Positions 1-7,637 of a stretch of 64,000 bases of DNA are shown here, one piece after another. This DNA is from Thermoanaerobacterium thermosaccharolyticum DSM 571 (GTDB lineage: Bacteria > Bacillota > Thermoanaerobacteria > Thermoanaerobacterales > Thermoanaerobacteraceae), in assembly GCF_000145615.1 (NCBI RefSeq), contig NC_014410.1, positions 1,847,501-1,911,500 on the forward strand, read 5' to 3'. Within the stretch, counting starts at the first letter, position 1, and each line of letters opens with the position of its first letter. Both the position numbers and the translations under genes were made by a program. The notes under the pieces are model-generated. The model had not been told where the DNA came from, did no database searches, and saw nothing but the letters and a program-made list of their open reading frames with translations.

Positions 1-649
1 AATGGAAAGATATATAGAAGCACTCAATTAGAATATATCTGTGCTTCACTAGGTACAACTCTTATTCATGCGGAACCTTTTTTCGCCACATAAAAAGGGG
101 AAAATAGAAAGATTCTTTCATACGGTAAGAATGAGATTTTTAAGCACAATAGATCCTACATCTATAAAGAGCATAGATGAACTTAATATAAAATTCTTTA
201 AATGGCTAGATGAAGATTACAACAGAAAAGAACACAGTGGTATTGGCATGAGTCCTTTAGATTTTTTCATGTCACAAGTGTCAAGGATAAACATGTTCGG
301 TGACATAGATATGTTGAATGAATGTTTTCTCATAAAAGTAAATCGTAAGGTAAACAAAGACGCTACACTTAAAGTGGAAAATATACTTTATGAAACGGAA
401 GAAAAGTTTAAAAACATGCACTTAGAAGTAAGATATGACACAAAGTGGCTTATGACTAATACACCACTTCTGCTTTATCATGAAGGCAAAAAAGTAGGAG
501 AAGCATACAAAGTGGACTTTCATGAAAATGCCAAAATTCCTGTGGAATATATTGAAAACAAAAAAGTGGCAAGCAAAAATGAAGATACTGTAGATTTTGA
601 TGCAAAACCTAACCCAACAGTAATATCTTTTAATGATATTGTTGATTAA
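1..649 (+). pseudogene. DDE (rve-type) transposase, 3' part, frameshifted
   Basis: This is the C-terminal part of an integrase-core transposase cut by the window edge. Frame 1 reads NGKIYRSTQLEYICASLG and on to AEPFF, ending at a TAA at 91-93. The homologous continuation PHKKGKIERFFHTVRMRF is in the next frame from about 83 to 649. The switch falls on a run of six T at 78-83, and five T would give a continuous AEPFSPHKKGKIERFF. The PFSP..KGKIERFF.TVR pattern is typical of the region after the second catalytic Asp of IS transposases that work with an ATPase. It lies 16 bp upstream of that ATPase, so both belong to one element. The shift may be an inactivating mutation, a sequence error or a programmed frameshift. 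Confidence 0.75.
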
Positions 650-665
650 AAAAGAGGTGTTTTAA

Positions 666-1466
666 ATGTTCACTCAATATTTTGGAATGAAATTTAATCC
701 ATTCTCAAAAGAGATACATGCAAATGACCTTTATATAAGTGAAGACATTACTGAATTAAATGCAAGGCTAAAATATTTGCAAGAGACAAGAGGCATAGGA
801 CTTATTATTGGAGAAGCTGGTTCAGGTAAATCTACTGCATTAAGAAGATATACTGAAAGCCTCAACCGCTCAACATTTAAAGTATGCTACTTTGCTCTGT
901 CTACACTAACTGTTAGGGAATTCTATCAAGCATTAGCCATGATTTTAGGGGAAACACCTGCATACAAAAAAGTAACACTATTTAGTCAAATACAAAGAGC
1001 AATAACAGAACTTTACTATAGCCAGAAGATAACTCCTGTCATAATATTAGACGAAATACAACTAGTTTCTAATGACGTTCTTGAAGATTTAAGAATAATA
1101 TTTAACTTTAATATGGATTCTCAAAACCCATATATATTGATACTTTCAGGACAACCCCACATAAGGAACAAACTAGCCTTGAATGTAAATAGTGCATTAA
1201 GGCAAAGAATTGCCATAAAGTATGTAATGCAAGGGCTAAAAAAAGAAGAAATTCAAGACTACATAAAAACAAGAATGAAAATAGCCGGTGTGATAGATGA
1301 TATATTTACACCACCGGCATATGAAGCAATATATTCTATAACAAAAGGACTACCAAGATTGATAAATAACCTGGTAACAGCTTCTTTGCTCTATGCATAT
1401 TCTAAAAGACTAAGAGAAATAGATGAAGAAGTAATATACCAGGCACAAAATGAAATAAGTTTGTGA
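666..1466 (+). CDS. AAA ATPase of an insertion sequence (ExeA/TniB-like)
   Basis: A 266-residue AAA ATPase. Walker A is GEAGSGKST near residues 48-56 and Walker B is PVIILDEIQ near 122-130, followed by a sensor-like LILSGQP. The N-terminal FGMKFNPFSKE is typical of ExeA-like ATPases (COG3267) encoded beside DDE transposases, where they act like IstB or TniB in target selection. A GAGGTG ribosome site precedes the ATG. It directly follows the transposase fragment, so the two form one IS whose left part is outside the window. The gene looks intact. Confidence 0.85.
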   Translation: MFTQYFGMKFNPFSKEIHANDLYISEDITELNARLKYLQETRGIGLIIGEAGSGKSTALRRYTESLNRSTFKVCYFALSTLTVREFYQALAMILGETPAYKKVTLFSQIQRAITELYYSQKITPVIILDEIQLVSNDVLEDLRIIFNFNMDSQNPYILILSGQPHIRNKLALNVNSALRQRIAIKYVMQGLKKEEIQDYIKTRMKIAGVIDDIFTPPAYEAIYSITKGLPRLINNLVTASLLYAYSKRLREIDEEVIYQAQNEISL

Positions 1467-1496
1467 GAGTAGTAACTTTTGCTACTCTCATTTTTT
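1465..1496 (+). terminator. Intrinsic terminator after the IS ATPase gene
   Basis: GAGAGTAG and CTACTCTC form an 8-bp stem immediately after (and overlapping) the stop codon, followed by A and six T. Confidence 0.85.
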
Positions 1497-1560
1497 ATTA
1501 TATATCAAATGCCCTAATTTTGCGGGTCTTTGACAGTTTAATAAACATTGGAATCAGTAA

Positions 1561-1587
1561 AAGCCTTGAAAACAAGGCTTTTTTTAT
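1561..1587 (+). terminator. Terminator inside the left end of the IS1634-type element
   Basis: AAGCCTTG-AAAA-CAAGGCTT followed by a run of T. It lies between the left inverted repeat and the transposase gene, where it would shield the transposase from outside transcription. Confidence 0.8.
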
Positions 1588-1671
1588 TAAAAAATAGTCA
1601 AATTTAGTTATGGAAATATTGCGTAATTTTGCGTAATGTGTTATTATAAAAGGGATAGGAGGAATTTCATT

Positions 1672-3384
1672 ATGAGGTTATGTATATCACGCTCAAAAAA
1701 TGCCGCATCCCTATACGTAACAAAATCTATATATGAAAATGGAAGACGCTCTACAAAAGTTGTTGAAAAACTTGGTACATATACTGAACTTAAAGAAAAA
1801 CTTGAGGGACAGGATCCTATTGAATGGGCAAAAAAATATATAGAAAAACTTAACAAAAAAGAAAAAGAAGAAAATCGCGATATTATCGTGAAATACTCCC
1901 AATCAAAGATTATTACAAAAGACGAGCAAAATTCTTTTAATGGTGGTTACCTTTTCCTTCAAAAAATATATCATGAACTTAAACTCAATAAACTTTGCAA
2001 GAAAATTTCTTTGAAATATAAATTTACTTTTGACTTAGATTCAGTGCTTTCAAGGCTTATTTATGCAAGAATTATCTATCCATCTTCAAAACTTGCAACC
2101 TTTCAACTTTCTACTAAATTTATTGAACAGCCTAATTTTGAACTTCAACATATATACAGGGCTCTTGAAGTAATTGCCAAGGAAGCTGATTTAATACAGT
2201 CTTACCTGTACAAAAACAGTCTTAAAATTTCCAAAAGAAATACAGGTGTACTGTATTATGATTGTACAAATTATTTCTTTGAAATAGAGCAAGAAGATGG
2301 ATTAAAACAATATGGTGTTTCAAAAGAGCATAGACCAAATCCTATCGTACAAATGGGGCTTTTTATGGACGGAGATGGTGTTCCACTTGCTTTTGCTATT
2401 AACAAAGGTAATACCAATGAGCAGTTGACTTTAAAACCTTTGGAAGAAAAAATCCTTTCTGACTTTAATCTTTCTAAATTTATTGTATGTACTGATGCAG
2501 GACTATCATCAGACAATAACAGGAAATTCAACATTAAAGGCGATCGGGCGTTTATTACAACACAATCTATTAAAAAGCTGAAAACACACCTTAAGGAATG
2601 GGCTCTTGACCCAAATGGTTGGTCTTTAGTTGGTGGCAGAAAAACATATAACATTGCTAAACTAGATGAGGACAAATATAAGGATAAGGTGTTCTATAAA
2701 GAACGCTGGATAAAAGAAAACGGATTAGAACAGAAACTTATCGTTACATACTCAATTAAATATCGAGATTATCAGAGAAATATACGAAATTATCAGATAG
2801 AGCGAGCACAAAAAGTAATTGATTCAAACCCCGGGAAAATAGAAAAATGCAATCCCAATGATTATAAAAGATTTATAGAAAAAAAGCGCTGCACAGATAA
2901 TGGAGAAATTGCTGAACATCAAATATACTGTATCAACGCCGAACTCATTGCAAAAGAAGCGCAATTTGATGGTTTTTATGCAGTGTGTACAAATCTTGAA
3001 GACGATGTTTCTTCAATTATCAATGTAAATAGAAGGCGATGGGAAATTGAAGAATGTTTTCGGATTATGAAAAGCGAGTTTAAAGCCAGGCCAGTATATT
3101 TAAGCCGTGATGACAGAATAATAGCTCATTTTACAACTTGTTTCATTTCCTTAGTTATATATAGACTCCTTGAAAAGAAATTGAACGGAAAATATACATG
3201 TCATGAAATCATTAATGGATTAAGAGATATGAATTTCTTAAAAGTAAAAGGTGATGGTTATATACCTATTTATACAAGAACAGACTTTACAGATGATTTA
3301 CACGAAGCATTTGGCTTCCGCACAGATTATCAAATTGTAAGTAAAAGCAAGATGAAAAAAATTTTAAAAAGCACAAAATTATAA
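1672..3384 (+). CDS. IS1634-family transposase
   Basis: A 570-residue DDE transposase of the IS1634 group, related to IS4. Characteristic stretches are YYDCTNYFFE (first catalytic Asp) and KEHRPNPIVQMGLFMDGDG. FIVCTDAGLSS carries the second Asp, and NRRRWEIEECFRIMKSEF carries the late catalytic Glu in a W-x-IE-x-xFR context. An ATG at 1636 is possible, but the ATG at 1672 (MRLCIS) has AGGAGG about 10 bases upstream and matches the family N-terminus. The reading frame is full length and looks active. Confidence 0.9.
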   Translation: MRLCISRSKNAASLYVTKSIYENGRRSTKVVEKLGTYTELKEKLEGQDPIEWAKKYIEKLNKKEKEENRDIIVKYSQSKIITKDEQNSFNGGYLFLQKIYHELKLNKLCKKISLKYKFTFDLDSVLSRLIYARIIYPSSKLATFQLSTKFIEQPNFELQHIYRALEVIAKEADLIQSYLYKNSLKISKRNTGVLYYDCTNYFFEIEQEDGLKQYGVSKEHRPNPIVQMGLFMDGDGVPLAFAINKGNTNEQLTLKPLEEKILSDFNLSKFIVCTDAGLSSDNNRKFNIKGDRAFITTQSIKKLKTHLKEWALDPNGWSLVGGRKTYNIAKLDEDKYKDKVFYKERWIKENGLEQKLIVTYSIKYRDYQRNIRNYQIERAQKVIDSNPGKIEKCNPNDYKRFIEKKRCTDNGEIAEHQIYCINAELIAKEAQFDGFYAVCTNLEDDVSSIINVNRRRWEIEECFRIMKSEFKARPVYLSRDDRIIAHFTTCFISLVIYRLLEKKLNGKYTCHEIINGLRDMNFLKVKGDGYIPIYTRTDFTDDLHEAFGFRTDYQIVSKSKMKKILKSTKL

Positions 3385-3414
3385 ATACATTACTCACTTT
3401 TTAATAATAATACA

Positions 3415-3456
3415 AAAGCTTGGGCCTCTTTATTTTCAACGGTTCCCAAGCTTTTT
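3415..3456 (+). terminator. Terminator after the IS1634-type transposase
   Basis: AAAGCTTGGG and CCCAAGCTTT form a 10-bp stem followed by TTT-C-TTTT, inside the right end of the IS. Confidence 0.8.
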
Positions 3457-3529
3457 CTTTTCTTCAACTGTCAAAGATGGGATTATATACCTATTTATAG
3501 ATTAAGTCAATATATAGGTATACACTTTT

Positions 3530-3721
3530 TTAAGTAATATTGAATATTTTAAAAGATACAAAAAGCAGTATTGCTAAAATGATACAATGAAAGAATATGT
3601 ATTTGAAATTTTCTTTATTATATACTTCTGTTAAATTTTTGCGGAACATCAATTTAAATATAAAATCTGCGATAGAGTATGCACCCATACCAATTATAAA
3701 GATTTTAATATATTCAACCAT
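3530..3721 (-). CDS. Small predicted membrane protein, unknown
   Basis: I do not recognise this protein. From the ATG at 3721 it is 63 residues, with two hydrophobic stretches (around residues 6-25 and 42-60) separated by a basic, polar segment. A GTG three codons earlier is an alternative start; an AAAGAG sequence lies about 9 bases upstream of the ATG. It sits between the IS1634-type element and the end of the nif operon, on the same strand as nif but downstream of the nif terminator. It could be a chance reading frame. Confidence 0.4.
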   Translation of the reverse strand: MVEYIKIFIIGMGAYSIADFIFKLMFRKNLTEVYNKENFKYIFFHCIILAILLFVSFKIFNIT

Positions 3722-3785
3722 GTTAAACACACTCTTTAATACTTTTATTAATTTTTATTATAAATATCAATTAAAATCCAGTCAA

Positions 3786-3810
3786 TAAAAAGGAGCAAAT
3801 ACTGCTCCTT
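3786..3810 (-). terminator. Terminator of the nifHDK...EN operon
   Basis: On the minus strand AAGGAGCA-GTATT-TGCTCCTT is followed by TTT, directly at the nifN stop codon. It ends the long leftward nif operon. Confidence 0.85.
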
Positions 3811-5161
3811 ACATTGCCTTATAATATTTTTCATACATATCCTTCCTGTACGTCTTATATTTATTTTCCAACAATGTGTTTGTAATCATATCGAGAAAAT
3901 TTAATGTTCCAGTGTAACCTACAGATAATATTCTCTGTCCTCCGACTCTATCTAGTATAGGGAATCCTATGCGTACAAGCGGTATACCACCCTTTTCGGT
4001 TAGATATTTTCCGTCAGATGGTCCTATGGCGATATTTACTTCCTTTTCTTCTGATAATTTCAATATGTGGCTAAAATCAGTTTCATCGATAATTGTAATG
4101 TCAACATTTAATGGATTATCTTCACTGATAACTAATTCTTTTAATCTTTGAGCCTTACTTCCGGTTGCAATTAAAAGAGGATGTATCCCATTTTCCATAC
4201 ATGTAGTAAATACAGAATACACCATTTCAGGATCTCCAAAGATAGTGCATCTTCCTTCAAAATTGTATTTATGCGAATCTATCATTCCGTCAAGAAGTCT
4301 GCCTCTTTCCATTTCTATAGATTTTGGTATTGGATTACCTGTAATTTCATTTAACAATTTCAAAAACCTATCTGTGTTTCTTAATCCTATTGGTATCGGC
4401 ACTTTATAAAGTGGCACATTAAATCTATCCTGAAGATATTTACCCGGCGTTTCTTCATAATTTACACCTATTTCAATTGTTGCAATAGATCCTCCCATAG
4501 ACATTACATCAGATATTTTTGTGCCACCATCAGGAATTTTTTTGTAAGGGAAATTAAAAGGACTATCTAAAGTATCAGAATAATCAGGAAATAGAATGTA
4601 CGGTATTTTCATAAGTTCAAGAAGTCTCTTTATTTCTCTTAAATCTGCTGTGCTTATATTTGGTACAATTACGTTTATTCTGTCATGTCTTTCTTTGTTT
4701 GTCGAAAGCTCCTCAACTATCCTGTATGATGTTTTTACAAATCCTTCACTGTGTGTACCACCATATCCAGGCGTTGGTACCGTTATTATTGGTATACTTA
4801 TATTCCTGGATGCTTTATACTCTGACTTTATTCTGTCTATATCTTCACCTATTGTTTCTGCAAGACATGTGGTAAGTATCCCTATGCAATTAGGATTGTA
4901 CACTTTAATCACATTATCGAGAGCTTTAATAAGGTTTTTTTCGCCACCGTACACCGTTCCTTTCTCGTTCAGCGATGATGATGCAACGTCAATTGGCTCA
5001 TGGTAGTGCTCGGCGATGTGTCTTCTCATGTATGTTGCACAGCCCTGAGAGCCGTGCAGCAATACCATAGATTTTTCGATTCCCCTAAATGCAATTATAC
5101 CGCCTAAAGGCATACACATATTACATGGATTTTCATTTACGTTTTTATACGTTTCATACAT
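3809..5161 (-). CDS. nifN: NifN, FeMo-cofactor assembly scaffold subunit
   Basis: NifN pairs with NifE to form the scaffold on which the NifB-derived precursor is matured into the nitrogenase iron-molybdenum cofactor. The protein is NifK-like: PCNMCMPLGG at the N-terminus, HGSQGCATYMRR, and TTCLAETIGED carry the cluster Cys residues expected of the family. The overlapping longer frame starts at 5176, but the ATG at 5161 has a GGGGTGG ribosome site and overlaps the nifE stop (tATGtATGA), which implies coupled translation. It is about 450 residues, normal for NifN, and is the last gene of the operon. Confidence 0.92.
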   Translation of the reverse strand: MYETYKNVNENPCNMCMPLGGIIAFRGIEKSMVLLHGSQGCATYMRRHIAEHYHEPIDVASSSLNEKGTVYGGEKNLIKALDNVIKVYNPNCIGILTTCLAETIGEDIDRIKSEYKASRNISIPIITVPTPGYGGTHSEGFVKTSYRIVEELSTNKERHDRINVIVPNISTADLREIKRLLELMKIPYILFPDYSDTLDSPFNFPYKKIPDGGTKISDVMSMGGSIATIEIGVNYEETPGKYLQDRFNVPLYKVPIPIGLRNTDRFLKLLNEITGNPIPKSIEMERGRLLDGMIDSHKYNFEGRCTIFGDPEMVYSVFTTCMENGIHPLLIATGSKAQRLKELVISEDNPLNVDITIIDETDFSHILKLSEEKEVNIAIGPSDGKYLTEKGGIPLVRIGFPILDRVGGQRILSVGYTGTLNFLDMITNTLLENKYKTYRKDMYEKYYKAM

Positions 5162-6512
5162 ATTTGTCCACCCCATCTTTCACATATTTCCATACCGGCG
5201 AGCATGCTGTTGTATAAACTTCTTCAGCAAAATTGATTGCGCCTTCATAGCCGCTTAAGGGGTGTTTTCTGTCGTGATTGTGGTCGATAAATGCGATACC
5301 CATCTTGTATGATAGAAATCTCTCTTTAACACCGCCGGCTAAAATATCTGCTCCCTTTTCAACCATAAATTTTTCAAGTTCTGATGGGTTTGCATCATCT
5401 AGTATGACAGTGCCATAATCTGCTATCTCTTCAATCTTTTCATATTCGTCCTTCTGTCCATTTTGCGTACCAATTACAACTACATCTATACCCAGTTCTC
5501 TAAACTGCTTAATAAGCGATATTGCCTTGAACCCTCCTCCAACAAAAATTGCAGCCTTCTTGCCCTTTAAATAACTTTTATATTTTTCTATTATAGATTT
5601 TGCCATTTTAGTTTTCTCTTCTATTAGTTTTTCTGTTTTTAACATAACATCCTTATCATTAAAAAATGCTGCAATTTTCCTAAGAGAATTTGAAGTATCT
5701 TCAATACCTAAAAATGATACTTTCATATATGGTATGCCAAAAGTTTCTTCAAACTTCTTGGCAAGATACGTCATAGAGCCTGCGCATTGAACGATATTTA
5801 AACTGGAAGCTGTTGATTTTTTCAATGATTCAAAATTTGAATCACCGGTAAATATTGTATTCACTTTTAGACCCATTTGATTAAGGTATCCTTTTATTAT
5901 CCAAGCCTCACCTGCAAGATTAAAATCACCCATGTAGTTTATACTTAAAGGTTCTTTTTTTAATACAGGAAATTCTTTAATTAGGTCTAAAAGTGAATTG
6001 CAGGCAGCTTTATAACCTGCAGCTTTATTTCCGATGAAACCGCTGGATTCTACAGGCACAACATAAATATTGTACTTCTTTGATAATTCTTTACACACAG
6101 CTTTTATATCATCGCCAATTACGCCGGCAATACATGTTGAATATACGAAAATAAGTTTCGGCTTATATTTTTCGTATATTTCATCTATGCACTTAGATAG
6201 CTTTTCTTCTCCTCCAAAAATTACATCGCTTTCTTTCAAATCAGATGAAAAGCTATTTCTGAAAAGTTCTGAGCCGCTTGACAGACTTCCCCTTATGTCC
6301 CACGTATAACTGGCACAGCCGATAGGACCATGGACCAGATGTACAGCATCTTCTATAGGATTTAATACGACTCTTGCACCACTGTATACACATGCTCTCT
6401 GACTTACACTACCTGCAACGCTATCAGTATTACATATAAATTCTTTCTTATGATGTTTTCCCTTCATCTTAATAAATTTCTCTCTTTCAGGTATGTCAAG
6501 TCTGAGTTCCAT
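5154..6512 (-). CDS. nifE: NifE, FeMo-cofactor assembly scaffold subunit
   Basis: NifE is the NifD-like half of the NifEN cofactor scaffold. Of its 452 residues, QRACVYSGA (about residue 40), GPIGCASYTW (about 66) and STCIAGVIGDD carry the three Cys that bind the NifEN iron-sulfur cluster. IVQCAGSMTYL is at the position of the cofactor-binding Cys of NifD. The ATG follows GGTGGTGG. It overlaps nifN by a few bases and lies 54 bp after nifI2, a gap that holds a strong hairpin. Confidence 0.93.
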   Translation of the reverse strand: MELRLDIPEREKFIKMKGKHHKKEFICNTDSVAGSVSQRACVYSGARVVLNPIEDAVHLVHGPIGCASYTWDIRGSLSSGSELFRNSFSSDLKESDVIFGGEEKLSKCIDEIYEKYKPKLIFVYSTCIAGVIGDDIKAVCKELSKKYNIYVVPVESSGFIGNKAAGYKAACNSLLDLIKEFPVLKKEPLSINYMGDFNLAGEAWIIKGYLNQMGLKVNTIFTGDSNFESLKKSTASSLNIVQCAGSMTYLAKKFEETFGIPYMKVSFLGIEDTSNSLRKIAAFFNDKDVMLKTEKLIEEKTKMAKSIIEKYKSYLKGKKAAIFVGGGFKAISLIKQFRELGIDVVVIGTQNGQKDEYEKIEEIADYGTVILDDANPSELEKFMVEKGADILAGGVKERFLSYKMGIAFIDHNHDRKHPLSGYEGAINFAEEVYTTACSPVWKYVKDGVDKYV

Positions 6513-6535
6513 AATACCACCACCTTTTTAAAATA

Positions 6536-6559
6536 GAGAAGCCTTTCAAAAGGCTTCTC
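6536..6559 (-). terminator. Intercistronic hairpin between nifI2 and nifE
   Basis: GAGAAGCC and GGCTTCTC form a perfect 8-bp stem with a short loop. On the minus strand it is followed by TATTTTAAAAA, a weak T-run. It may be a partial terminator, or an RNA-stability element that lowers nifEN relative to nifHDK. Confidence 0.6.
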
Positions 6560-6566
6560 ATAAATT

Positions 6567-6935
6567 TTACTTTATTGCACTTAAGCCAATTTCCGACGTC
6601 CTTATGCGAATTGCGTCAGTTATTGGTAAAACGAAAATTTTTCCATCACCTGGATAGCCCGTATTATTTGTCTTTATTATAGTTTCAACAATTTCAGGAA
6701 CATCTGCATCATCTGCAACAATCGAAATCAATCTTTTTGGAATAAACCTTACATCTACGTCTGCCTCATCCAGCATAAATTCATCCATCACTGGATCAAC
6801 TTCACCAATGAATCCTTTCTGCTTGCCTCTGCCACTTACACTCAGTATTGACATAGGTGAAAAGCCAAGTCCATCCAGAGCCGTTTTTGTTTCATGAAGT
6901 TTCTGTCTCCTGATGATTGCTACAATCTCCTTCAT
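6567..6935 (-). CDS. nifI2: NifI2, PII-like regulator of nitrogenase activity
   Basis: A 122-residue PII (GlnB) superfamily protein of the NifI2 type. GRGKQKGF in the T-loop region, the longer T-loop that follows and the C-terminal GDGKIFVLPITDAIRIRT are family marks. In methanogens NifI1 and NifI2 form a complex that binds dinitrogenase and shuts it off when ammonium lowers 2-oxoglutarate; the same role is inferred here. GAGGAGG precedes the ATG. It lies 12 bp after nifI1. In most anaerobes the pair sits between nifH and nifD; here it follows nifK. Confidence 0.92.
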   Translation of the reverse strand: MKEIVAIIRRQKLHETKTALDGLGFSPMSILSVSGRGKQKGFIGEVDPVMDEFMLDEADVDVRFIPKRLISIVADDADVPEIVETIIKTNNTGYPGDGKIFVLPITDAIRIRTSEIGLSAIK

Positions 6936-6947
6936 AAGTAATCCTCC

Positions 6948-7265
6948 TCATAACTCTTTATTGCCAGTTCTAATCGTGTACACTTCATCTACTTCACTTA
7001 TAAATATCTTGCCATCACCTATATTTCCTGTTCGAGCATTGCTTTCTATTAGATTAACTATCTTTGATATATCCTCATCTTTTGCTACAATCATAAGCAA
7101 AATTTTTGGTAATTCGTCATATACAATAGGACCTACTTGTATTCCCTTTTGCTTGCCACGTCCAAATATGTGCATTTTAGTCATAGAGCTGTATCCATTT
7201 TTATCAAGAGCCTCAACAACTTGCTTCTCTTTTTCTGGCCTTATTATGGCACGTACCATTTTCAT
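6948..7265 (-). CDS. nifI1: NifI1, PII-like regulator of nitrogenase activity
   Basis: A 105-residue PII-like protein of the NifI1 type, with MKMVRAIIRPEK at the N-terminus, FGRGKQKGI before the T-loop and GDGKIFISEVDEVYTIRT at the end. It is expected to act with NifI2 as a 2-oxoglutarate/ATP-sensing post-translational brake on nitrogenase. The frame is open to a TTG at 7283, but the ATG at 7265 has AAAGGGG 8 bases upstream and gives the usual NifI1 N-terminus. The gene starts 14 bp after the HesB-like gene. Confidence 0.92.
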   Translation of the reverse strand: MKMVRAIIRPEKEKQVVEALDKNGYSSMTKMHIFGRGKQKGIQVGPIVYDELPKILLMIVAKDEDISKIVNLIESNARTGNIGDGKIFISEVDEVYTIRTGNKEL

Positions 7266-7279
7266 ATGATTATCCCCTT

Positions 7280-7618
7280 TCAATTAATATAATCACAATC
7301 GCTATATCTAGAACAAGTTGAACATAGCGCATTGAAACTATGTGGCATATTTATGAAAAATCTATTGTACTTGTCGTCATACTCAATTACGCTGTATTTT
7401 AGGTAATTAAGATCTGATTTATCAATATAGATATACAAATCATCATACTCTAAAATTTCATCATTTTCATTAAAATTATCAGCAACCGCAAAACCGGCTA
7501 GAAATCCTTCTTCTGTTGGAACTGTATATATTCTCAAACCTGTAGCTTCATTTTTATTAGGTAAATTATTTAAAATTTTTCTTAACTGTGATAATGCCTC
7601 ATCTGACAGCTTAACCAT
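7280..7618 (-). CDS. HesB/IscA-like protein in the nif operon
   Basis: A 112-residue protein whose layout follows the HesB/IscA (A-type iron-sulfur carrier) fold: VKLSDEALSQLRKILNN, then TGLRIYTVPTEEGFLAGFAV, then YIDKSDLNYLKYSVIEYDD. The first carrier Cys, normally in a GC(S/G)G context, is replaced in GFLAGF. The only Cys are in a C-terminal tail CSTCSRYSDC, which could still bind iron or a cluster. The ATG at 7618 has GAGGTG upstream. Its position between nifK and nifI1 suggests a role in loading clusters into nitrogenase. The fold assignment is by pattern only. Confidence 0.65.
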   Translation of the reverse strand: MVKLSDEALSQLRKILNNLPNKNEATGLRIYTVPTEEGFLAGFAVADNFNENDEILEYDDLYIYIDKSDLNYLKYSVIEYDDKYNRFFINMPHSFNALCSTCSRYSDCDYIN

Positions 7619-7637
7619 GATATTCACCTCTTTAAAT

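Larger units (their letters stand above)
1525..3479 (+). mobile_element. IS1634-family insertion sequence
   Basis: Imperfect terminal inverted repeats share TCTTTGACAGTT: on the + strand at 1527-1538 and as AACTGTCAAAGA at 3466-3477. They flank a single long transposase gene and two terminators. The outermost base at each end could not be fixed because no clear target duplication is visible, so the limits are good to a few bases. It has landed just downstream of another IS, marking this as an insertion hot spot at the edge of the nif island. Confidence 0.8.

Noticed and set aside
1500-1640. Target-site duplication of the IS1634-type element
   Set aside because: Flanks at 1515-1526 and 3478-3490 share no convincing direct repeat. 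The repeated TTTTGCG near 1518 and 1628 lie on one side only.
1644-1902. Minus-strand frames at the start of the IS1634-type transposase
   Set aside because: Low-complexity shadows of the transposase gene.
2271-2675. 134-codon minus-strand frame inside the transposase
   Set aside because: Antisense to a conserved transposase region; no start signals.
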